From NCBI GenBank assembly GCA_005798965.1, contig SYIB01000344.1, positions 1 through 11,119 on the forward strand: 11,119 nucleotides of DNA, given 5' to 3'. Under the pieces are notes generated by a model. It was given only the letters and a program-made list of their open reading frames with translations. It ran no database searches and had not been told where the DNA came from. The position numbers were made by a program, and so were the translations under genes. Positions 1 to 5,920 of this stretch are shown here, piece after piece. Position 1 is the stretch's first letter. Every line of letters begins with the position of its first letter. The DNA is from Planctomycetia bacterium. GTDB lineage: Bacteria; Planctomycetota; Phycisphaerae; Phycisphaerales; SM1A02.

Positions 1-105
1 GAGGACGAGGACGAAGACGAGGACGAAGACGAAGACGAAGATGACGACGACGATGATGAGGACGATGACGAGGACGACGACGAGGACGAAGATGACGACG
101 ACTGA
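1..105 (+). CDS. C-terminal end of a protein with a pure Asp/Glu tail (5' end outside window)
   Basis: Frame 1 is open from the window edge to a TGA at 103-105 and gives 34 residues, every one Asp or Glu, encoded by a run of GAN codons. The gene body lies outside the window, so its function cannot be named. Acidic tails of this kind occur at the C-termini of many unrelated bacterial proteins and are usually disordered, binding cations or basic partners. The choice of this frame rests on the stop codon followed 27 bases later by a strong hairpin terminator, and on the pattern fitting GAC/GAG/GAA/GAT codons exactly. A simple GAN-repeat tract that merely happens to be open cannot be fully excluded from 35 codons. 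The gene converges on the secretion cluster. Confidence 0.7.
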   Translation, partial: EDEDEDEDEDEDEDDDDDDEDDDEDDDEDEDDDD

Positions 106-132
106 GCCTTGATGAACCCAGCCAAGAACCCA

Positions 133-157
133 AAGGGCCGGCCTCGTGCCGGCCCTT
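133..157. terminator. Bidirectional intrinsic terminator between converging genes
   Basis: A perfect 10-bp inverted repeat (AAGGGCCGGC at 133-142, GCCGGCCCTT at 148-157) flanks a 5-base loop (143-147). It sits 27 bases after the plus-strand TGA at 105 and about 50 bases after the minus-strand stop at 209-211. The tail is only moderately T-rich on either strand (CTTC on plus, TTTGGGTTCTT on minus), so termination may be imperfect. Its position between two convergent stop codons supports use in both directions. Confidence 0.75.
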
Positions 158-208
158 CTTCATGTGGCGAGGTCTTCAGTCGGCTGGCAGGACACGGCCA
201 GCGTCGCG

Positions 209-1384
209 TCAGCCGCTTCGCGGTGGTGCGAAGGTCAGTCGGTAGATCCGGAGCGAGCGGCCATTGGGTCGTGCGAGCAGTGCCGACTGGCCTCTCGCGT
301 GCAGCAGGATCCATGTTCCCTCGGCAACGAGCACACGCCGCGTCGGGTTGGGCGTCGAGCCCGCGCATGCCCAGATCCGGTCGCTCGACGTCCAGAGGCA
401 GTGGCGCTCGCAGGCGAGCATGCCCGTCGTGCCCTCGGGCAGCAGGGTCGGCGCCTCCTCGACCCTTGGGTTCCACATCGCCAAACGACTGAACCTGGGG
501 TGGTAGAGCAGCGGGGTCGAGCCCGTCGTACAGGTCGGGCCGAGTGCACTCACGCATTGCCATGCCATCTCGCGGGTGCCACGCATGGAGAGCACGGCGC
601 TCTGCAGCTGTGCGGGCTCGCTGCGGGCGGGTGAGGCATCGAACGCCATGGCGCGAAGCATGCCATCGCGAACCTGGATCGCGGTGAGCACGCCATCGAT
701 CATGCATGGGCCGCTCCACTCGATCCCGTCGACGGGTGCGATTGACGGCCCGGCACCATCAGCGCAGGGCAGCCACCCTTCCTGTACCCGCTCGAAGGAC
801 GACTGTTCGATGCTCCATGACCGTGCGCCGGCAGCTCGCCGGCACCACGTGATCACGATGCGATCATCGTGAGCCGCGGCCCACGCGCCTGCATTCGTCG
901 CTCCGTCCTCAAGGAGCCACTGCACGGCACCGTCGGTCGGGGGCATCACACCAAGCCGTCGAGCCCCACCCGGCTGCGGCTCCTCGACGAGCGCGCCTCC
1001 GCCGGCGCCATCGATCCATGCACGACCGAGCAGGAGGTCTGGCCCGATGGACCGCGGTGCGCCGATGCCGCCCGGCTCGACAGCGTGCATGGCCACGGTT
1101 CCAGCGTTGCGCTTGGGCGCGTCCGTGGTCCCAAGCCGGGTGGGCCAATCCGGCACGCTGTCGGTCTGCACCGCGATGGCGCTGCCGTCGCCGGCGACGA
1201 CCGGCATCGTGAACCCGTCCCACGCCACATCGCCCAGCGAGACCAGCCCGAACTCCACGGCGGCGAGCTTCGGATCCTGCTCACTCGAAGGCCGCACACC
1301 CAAGCCTGAAGGCGCGCTCGAGCAGCCCCCGAGCCATACGTGGACCGCTGCCAGGATTCCAAGCGCCACGAACGCTCGTGGCAT
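209..1384 (-). CDS. Large cysteine-rich lipoprotein of unknown function, last gene of the T2SS cluster
   Basis: With the ATG at 1384 the product has 391 residues. It opens with a lipoprotein signal: a basic start (MPRAF), a hydrophobic stretch (residues 4-18) and lipobox LGGC with Cys21, so it should be exported and lipidated. The mature part contains eight more cysteines (181, 207, 227, 277, 285, 325, 329, 340, including a CERHC motif), many Trp residues and alternating short beta-like stretches such as MPVVAGDGSAIAVQT. These could be blades of a beta-propeller, but no family is recognised. It starts 83 bases after the gspD stop with no promoter or terminator visible between, so it is probably co-transcribed. 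No good Shine-Dalgarno motif is seen. An ATG at 1423 and a GTG at 1456 are alternative starts that only lengthen the basic N-terminus. A role as a secretin-associated or pilotin-like lipoprotein is possible but unproven. Confidence 0.75.
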   Translation of the reverse strand: MPRAFVALGILAAVHVWLGGCSSAPSGLGVRPSSEQDPKLAAVEFGLVSLGDVAWDGFTMPVVAGDGSAIAVQTDSVPDWPTRLGTTDAPKRNAGTVAMHAVEPGGIGAPRSIGPDLLLGRAWIDGAGGGALVEEPQPGGARRLGVMPPTDGAVQWLLEDGATNAGAWAAAHDDRIVITWCRRAAGARSWSIEQSSFERVQEGWLPCADGAGPSIAPVDGIEWSGPCMIDGVLTAIQVRDGMLRAMAFDASPARSEPAQLQSAVLSMRGTREMAWQCVSALGPTCTTGSTPLLYHPRFSRLAMWNPRVEEAPTLLPEGTTGMLACERHCLWTSSDRIWACAGSTPNPTRRVLVAEGTWILLHARGQSALLARPNGRSLRIYRLTFAPPRSG

Positions 1385-1466
1385 GGATCCCGTTGCCGCC
1401 ACGCGTCCCGCCGCGACACCCATCTCACGCCGTCGGGGAAGGCGTGTCGCGGCCACTGGCGCCGCG

Positions 1467-4397
1467 TCAGGGCGTGGTCGGCGGCGTGGGGGCATCCGGG
1501 ATCATCAGTTCGCCGCTGGGCAGGCGCTTGGCTGCTGGGTCCTCCAGCAGCTTCTTGGGATTGTTCGGCAGCGGCTTCTCGAGTTCCTTGAGGCGCTCGA
1601 GCTCCTTCACGTTGTAGTTCGTGTTGAAGTCGTCGGGGTTCTCGATCACGATGGGCGTGACGAAGATCAGCAGCTCGCGCTGGGCCTTCGAGTTGTCCAC
1701 GTTGCCGAAGATGAAGCCCAGGCCCGGAATGTCCTTCAGGATCGGGAAGCCAGTGTCGTCCTTCGACTCCGATTCGATGCGGATGCCGCTGAGCACGATC
1801 GTCTGGCCGTTCTTGACCGTGACCGCCGTGTTGGTCTGGCGGCGATCGATCGTGGGGTTGTCGCCCACGCCGGCCGCAGCAATGTTCACGTTCGAGAGCA
1901 GCACCTCGATCTCCATCGCCACATTCTTCTCGTTCGTCACGCGTGGACGCACGTTCAGTCCGATGCCCACGGCAATCTGCTCGAAGCTGGCCGTGGTGCC
2001 GGCTGCGTCGCTGGTCGTGCCCGACTGGAAGGGCACGTCCTGCCCGCTGAAGAACTTGGCTTCCTTGTTGTCGGTCGTGACGACACGCGGTTGCTGCAGG
2101 ATCCGCACCGCCGTGTCCTGCGCGAGCGACTGCAGCACCACGGTTGCATCGACGCCGAAGTCGAAGGTGAACTCGTTGAATTCGCCCGGGAAGTCCGTGT
2201 CACGCGATCCGGCGACCTCCGTGCCGATGCTCACGGCGTTGTTCGGGTTGCGGGGCGCCACCTGGCCCGCAGGACCGAACTTGATCCCCATGGCGAAGTC
2301 ATCGCCGATCTCGACTTCCGCCAGCACCGACGAGATCATCACCTGACGGCCCGGCTTGTCGAGGTCGGTGATGATGTTCATGAGCGCCTGCTGGATCTCC
2401 GGCGGCGCCAGCACGAGCAGCGAGTTCTGCACTTCGTTGGGGACCACTCGGCTCTTGCCGACGAGCGCGCTGACTTCGGCCTGGTCCTCGCCACCGGCGC
2501 CACGGCCGGACTGCCAGGGGAACTGGACGGTGTTCTCGCCGCCTGCCGCGCCGCCGGTCGCGCCACTGGTCTCGCTCGTGCCGCCGCCTGCGCTCTCGAA
2601 GTTGATGCCGCTCAGACCGGTGTCCTCGCGGGTGATCTCCGCGCCGGAGCCAGCCTGCGCGAGCAGGGCATTCAGGATCTCGGCCATCTTGACCGAGTTC
2701 GCGTACTTCAGCGGCACATTGGTCGGGATACCGACCTTGAGCGGCTGGTCGAGCAGTTTCACCATCTGGTCGAGCCAGATGAAGTTGTCAGGGGTCTTGC
2801 TGATGATGACCAGCCGGTTCGAATCCGGGTAGGCATCGATCTTGAAGATGTTGCTCACGGCGACCGTGGCGCCGCTGTCGCCGCCTCCGACGTTCCCACC
2901 CAGGCGCACCTGCGCGCCACCGGTCCGGCCGCCGCCGGCGCTGCCGCCGCCGTTCTCGAGGAGTGATTCGAGCAGTCCCTCCATCTTGAGAGGGTCGGTG
3001 TAGGCCAGGTCGTAGACGCGGAAGAGGCTCCCACCTGCCTGCGGGTTCACATCCCACACGTCGGAGATCAGGTCCCCGATCGACTTCATCACCTCGGGCT
3101 CCGCGCGGATCGTGATCGAGTTCGTGGCTGGAAGGACGGTCAACAGAAGGTTGTCGGAGGTGCCGGCGATCTGCTCGCCGCCCGCATTGCCTTGCTGCGG
3201 CGTAGCGCCGCGGCCTGGTGCGCGCTGCGCTGCCCCTGCGCGCGCGCCTCCACCCGTGGGTCGCGTATTGCTGAAGATGTCCGTGATCGCCGTGGCGATC
3301 GTCTGGGCATCGGCGTACTGCAGGCGGAACGTCTGCGTCTGGACGTCCTGGTAGGTCGGCACGTCGAGCAGGTCGATCAGCTTCGCGCAGCGCTTGATCG
3401 TGCCGACGTCGGCCTCGACGATGATCTGGTTCGAGTTGTTGTCGAAGTCGGCCTTGGCGTACGTCGGCAGGCCGCCCTGAATGCGGTCGAACACGCTCTG
3501 GGCCTTGGTGTTCTGCACGCGGAAGACCTTGGTGAGCACCTGGCCGCTGTCGGCCATGGTGGTCACGTCCTTGTCAGGGCCGAGAATCAGGCCCGGCTGC
3601 AGCGAGCGGATGTTCTCGTCGCCGAGTGCATCGATCATGATGAGGTCTTCCGTCTCGACCACGGCGACGCCGTTGAGACGAAGTGCCTGGAAGATCATCT
3701 CGAGCGCCTCGGCCCGGGTGACCTTGCGGTCGCTCATGATCGTGATGGTCTGCTGCTTGACGCTCGCCAACTTCGGGATGACGGTCTTGCCGGTCGTCTC
3801 GACAATGAACGGCAGGAGCTGCATCAGCTGCACGTCGGAGCAGTTCACGAGCACCATGTCCGTGCGCGGGTCGGCGCGGCGGTCCGAACGGAAGATCCTC
3901 AGCGGAGCGTCGGCAGGATCCACGCTTCCCTCGCCCGCCTGCGTCGCGGTCGCAGGATCATCGCTCGCGGCGGGCTCGCTGGGTTCATCCGCCGTGGCTG
4001 CGGGTTCGTCCGCTGAAGGCTCTTGCGCTGCCGGCTCGTCCATGGCGGGCTCGGGGTCGGTGCTGGGTTCCTCGGCAGGCGCGACAGCGGGCTCTTGTGC
4101 CGGCTCGGGGTCTTGCGCCGGTTCGGCCGCGGGTGCAGCAGCGGGCTCCTCTGCAGGCTCCGATGGCTCATCAGGCTCGTTGGTCGGCTCTTGCGTGGGT
4201 TCACGCGAGGGATCGGCGGGGCGACTCACAGGCGCAGCAGGCTGGCTAGCGGGTTGGGCCGCTGGCGGCGCGGGCTGTGGCGTGGGCGGGACCTGGCGTC
4301 CACCCTGGGCCAGTGTGGCGGTTGCCGTGGGCAGCAGCGTCAGAGTGGCCGCGGTGGCAAGCAGCGTGGTGAGCATGGTGGTGTTCGATCGGTTCAA
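1467..4397 (-). CDS. gspD: Type II secretion secretin GspD (976 aa)
   Basis: This is the outer-membrane channel of the T2SS. A signal peptide (residues 1-30, ending ATATLA) is followed by a Pro/Glu/Ala-rich stretch (about 36-163) and an STN-like N0 domain (about 181-255). Four secretin N-type repeats then follow, at about 287-346, 354-449, 458-550 and 557-683. The C-terminal secretin domain (about 686-920) carries the expected marks: VLAEVEI, FSGQDVPF (783-790), GLNVRPRV, NGQTIVLSGI and ILKDIPGLGFIFG (886-898), then ELLIFVTPIVI. A charged tail of about 55 residues follows, where pilotins often bind in this family. Repeats 2, 3 and 4 each contain a Gly-rich insertion (about 381-412, 483-510, 604-640). 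Canonical GspD has N0 plus three such repeats and is about 650-700 aa, so this one is longer. The start is a TTG at 4397 preceded by GGAG. An ATG seven codons in (4376) is the alternative. The gene follows gspC by 36 bases. Confidence 0.95.
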   Translation of the reverse strand: MNRSNTTMLTTLLATAATLTLLPTATATLAQGGRQVPPTPQPAPPAAQPASQPAAPVSRPADPSREPTQEPTNEPDEPSEPAEEPAAAPAAEPAQDPEPAQEPAVAPAEEPSTDPEPAMDEPAAQEPSADEPAATADEPSEPAASDDPATATQAGEGSVDPADAPLRIFRSDRRADPRTDMVLVNCSDVQLMQLLPFIVETTGKTVIPKLASVKQQTITIMSDRKVTRAEALEMIFQALRLNGVAVVETEDLIMIDALGDENIRSLQPGLILGPDKDVTTMADSGQVLTKVFRVQNTKAQSVFDRIQGGLPTYAKADFDNNSNQIIVEADVGTIKRCAKLIDLLDVPTYQDVQTQTFRLQYADAQTIATAITDIFSNTRPTGGGARAGAAQRAPGRGATPQQGNAGGEQIAGTSDNLLLTVLPATNSITIRAEPEVMKSIGDLISDVWDVNPQAGGSLFRVYDLAYTDPLKMEGLLESLLENGGGSAGGGRTGGAQVRLGGNVGGGDSGATVAVSNIFKIDAYPDSNRLVIISKTPDNFIWLDQMVKLLDQPLKVGIPTNVPLKYANSVKMAEILNALLAQAGSGAEITREDTGLSGINFESAGGGTSETSGATGGAAGGENTVQFPWQSGRGAGGEDQAEVSALVGKSRVVPNEVQNSLLVLAPPEIQQALMNIITDLDKPGRQVMISSVLAEVEIGDDFAMGIKFGPAGQVAPRNPNNAVSIGTEVAGSRDTDFPGEFNEFTFDFGVDATVVLQSLAQDTAVRILQQPRVVTTDNKEAKFFSGQDVPFQSGTTSDAAGTTASFEQIAVGIGLNVRPRVTNEKNVAMEIEVLLSNVNIAAAGVGDNPTIDRRQTNTAVTVKNGQTIVLSGIRIESESKDDTGFPILKDIPGLGFIFGNVDNSKAQRELLIFVTPIVIENPDDFNTNYNVKELERLKELEKPLPNNPKKLLEDPAAKRLPSGELMIPDAPTPPTTP
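3909..4292 (-). repeat. Pro/Glu/Ala-rich degenerate repeat in the GspD N-terminus
   Basis: Residues about 36-163 of GspD are almost only Pro, Glu, Ala, Asp, Ser and Gln, with a recurring EP(A/S/T) unit (EPAQDPEPAQEPAVAPAEEP and similar). This lies between the signal peptide and the N0 domain, so in the assembled secretin it would project into the periplasm toward the inner membrane. It is predicted to be disordered and strongly acidic. Confidence 0.8.
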
Positions 4398-4402
4398 GGG
4401 AA

Positions 4403-4406
4403 CTCC
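4403..4406 (-). promoter_or_regulatory. Shine-Dalgarno GGAG that supports the TTG start of gspD
   Basis: On the minus strand GGAG lies five bases before TTG at 4397, which is ideal spacing. For the in-frame ATG at 4376 the motif would be 26 bases away. The non-ATG start therefore fits better and leaves an ordinary signal peptide in place. Confidence 0.7.
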
Positions 4407-4433
4407 AGATCTGGTCGTTGGTCGTGTGGTGGT

Positions 4434-5333
4434 TCAGTCGAGCTTGTTGACTCGATCGATGAGCAGTTGTCGTTCGCGTTCGAGGCGTTCCTTCACGGCC
4501 GGATCCCCTGAGCGGCCACGCAACGCGCGGCTGATCTCTTCAAGGGCCTTCGACGCCTGATCCCGGTCCATGGCCTCGATTGCCGCGGCCTCCAGGGCTG
4601 CAGGGACAGCGGGTGAAAGATCACTCGATGCAGACGGATCACCGGAAGCGGGTGCCTCAGGCGTGACGGGCGCCGACGGTGGGGCCGGTGCTGGGGCGGG
4701 CGCTGGCGTGGAGGCTGGGTTGGCGTTCGGATCCGCAGCGACCGGCGTAATGCCCGGAGGATTCGTGCGGCCCATCAAGCCGCTTGAACCTGACGAAAGG
4801 ACGCTCGTGTCGAACTTCTCGCGAAGAGACACCGTGTACTCGCCTCCCGACCACTTGAGCCGGACCTCGTCGGGCGGCATGATCGACACCACCGTCACGC
4901 CATCGCCGGACTCGCCGACCTTCACGGTCCGGCCTCCCGTCAGGATGAGCATGTCGGCCACGACACCGGTCGGTCGTGGTCCACCGTAGGTCGCCGGAGG
5001 TCCCGCAGGCTTTGGCGGCACAACCTGCTTCGGCGGTTCGGCGCGAACGACAGGAGCGGGCTTGGGCCGGCTCGGTGGCTTGAGCGGCGTGGAGAAGAGA
5101 CTGCGCCCCTCGAAGCGCTTGCGATGGATCAGCGCCATCTGCTCGTGCCGAGCGAACTCCGGACTCACGCGGTCGGCGCGCTCAGGATCAACGCCAGGAG
5201 CGAGTAAAGAGCCCCCCAGTTCGCTCATGGCCGTCACGCCGACGATGGCCAGCACCGTCACGGCGATCGCACTGGCGATCACGCGCGGCGAACGCAGCAG
5301 GTCGGTGGGGATGGCGTGTCGCAGGTCGATCAT
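4434..5333 (-). CDS. gspC: GspC/PilP-like inner-membrane protein linking platform and secretin (299 aa)
   Basis: This is a single-pass inner-membrane protein with a short cytoplasmic N-terminus, a membrane helix at about 17-37, a GRSLFS segment (76-81) and a Pro-rich linker (85-118). A small beta-rich domain at about 120-175 (VVADMLILTGGRTVKVGE, then VTVVSIMPPDEVRLKW) resembles the homology region of GspC and the C-terminal domain of PilP, which in those families contacts the secretin N0 domain. No PDZ domain is present. Instead there is an Ala/Pro linker (195-245) and a charged helical C-terminus (252-299) that resembles the end of the GspL-like protein. The start ATG overlaps the preceding gene's TGA as ATGA (5330-5333), with AAAGG upstream. 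A 308-residue version starting upstream at 5360 is less likely. Position directly before gspD supports the assignment, but sequence identity to classical GspC is not obvious. Confidence 0.68.
   Translation of the reverse strand: MIDLRHAIPTDLLRSPRVIASAIAVTVLAIVGVTAMSELGGSLLAPGVDPERADRVSPEFARHEQMALIHRKRFEGRSLFSTPLKPPSRPKPAPVVRAEPPKQVVPPKPAGPPATYGGPRPTGVVADMLILTGGRTVKVGESGDGVTVVSIMPPDEVRLKWSGGEYTVSLREKFDTSVLSSGSSGLMGRTNPPGITPVAADPNANPASTPAPAPAPAPPSAPVTPEAPASGDPSASSDLSPAVPAALEAAAIEAMDRDQASKALEEISRALRGRSGDPAVKERLERERQLLIDRVNKLD
4437..4580 (-). other. C-terminal helical module of the GspC-like protein (residues 252-299)
   Basis: This is a highly charged, probably helical segment starting IEAMDRDQASKALEEI after an Ala/Pro linker. 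It aligns without gaps (offset 414 residues) to residues 666-712 of the GspL-like protein. By eye, 13 identical positions include Ala254, Met255, Arg257, Asp258, Ala260, Leu264, Ile267, Arg283, Leu284, Leu291 and Arg294. Confidence 0.6.
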
Positions 5334-5920
5334 GGCTTGGCCTTTCCGGCGGTGACCCACGCCTCGGCCATCAATCGGACGCTCAGTTTCTTCGCCTTGT
5401 CGTCCCAGTCCATGCGCACGCTGCCGAGGGCATCGACTGCCGGCGACGACTCGAGCGCCTGGATGAATCCGAAGGTGTCTTGCGGGCTCGCCACGAAGTT
5501 CACCTCGCCGATCAGGCGCTCGACGCGGGCAGCGAGGCCCGCCGCGTCAGAGGTCGCCTTGGGCAACTTGCCGCCAGTGCGGGTCTGGAAGGTGTAGCTC
5601 ATGACCTTGTTCTTCTTCGCCGCATCCTTCACCGCGATCGAGAGCGCATGTGCACCCTCGGCCTCTGAGCCGGGCAGGTCGAGCCGGCCGTACACCGCGA
5701 TCGCATCGCTCACCTTGCTGGGCAGGTCTTCCTCGTTCCGGGAACCCTCGTGCAGCACCTTCTGCACATGATCGGCCTCGGCGGACCATGCGCGCGCGAG
5801 GGCCCACGGATAGTCATCGAGGAACGTGTAGGCGACGAGCGCCGCGACGACAGAGATGCCCGCACGCACCAGCGGGCGCTGCGCGTGGAAGCGGGCGATG
5901 GCGTCCTGCACCACGCTCAT
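5330..5920 (-). CDS. gspM: GspM/PilO-like inner-membrane platform protein (196 aa)
   Basis: This is a bitopic protein with a short basic cytoplasmic N-terminus, a membrane segment at about 18-34 (RAGISVVAALVAYTFL), a helical stretch at about 45-75 and a C-terminal alpha/beta domain. The last part (VERLIGEVNFVASPQDTFGF at 133-152, then ALESSPAV, VRMDWDD and KLSVRLMAEAW) matches the ferredoxin-like fold of GspM and PilO, including the F(V/I)xx(F/L)xxAL helix and the closing strand. In these families the protein pairs with GspL/PilN in the inner membrane. It begins with an ATG that overlaps the TGA of the GspL-like gene as ATGA (5917-5920), preceded by GAGG at five bases. Its own TGA overlaps the next start the same way. 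PilO would be an equally fair name; the surrounding gsp genes favour GspM. Confidence 0.78.
   Translation of the reverse strand: MSVVQDAIARFHAQRPLVRAGISVVAALVAYTFLDDYPWALARAWSAEADHVQKVLHEGSRNEEDLPSKVSDAIAVYGRLDLPGSEAEGAHALSIAVKDAAKKNKVMSYTFQTRTGGKLPKATSDAAGLAARVERLIGEVNFVASPQDTFGFIQALESSPAVDALGSVRMDWDDKAKKLSVRLMAEAWVTAGKAKP

Noticed and set aside
1047..2966. Long plus-strand open frame of 639 codons opposite the lipoprotein gene and gspD
   Set aside because: It is the antisense shadow of clear minus-strand genes in GC-rich DNA, rich in Arg/Ala/His, with no recognisable domain.
4405..4414. 10-base palindrome CCAGATCTGG upstream of gspD as a possible operator
   Set aside because: It is short, overlaps the Shine-Dalgarno motif and lies in a 36-base gap inside an operon; chance is a sufficient explanation.
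4398..4433. Possible internal promoter between gspC and gspD
   Set aside because: The gap is only 36 bases and no convincing -10/-35 pair is visible; co-transcription is simpler.
3481..4560. Plus-strand 359-codon frame rich in Ser/Gly/Ala repeats
   Set aside because: The repeats are the complement of the Pro/Glu-rich GspD stalk; no signal, domain or ribosome site supports it.
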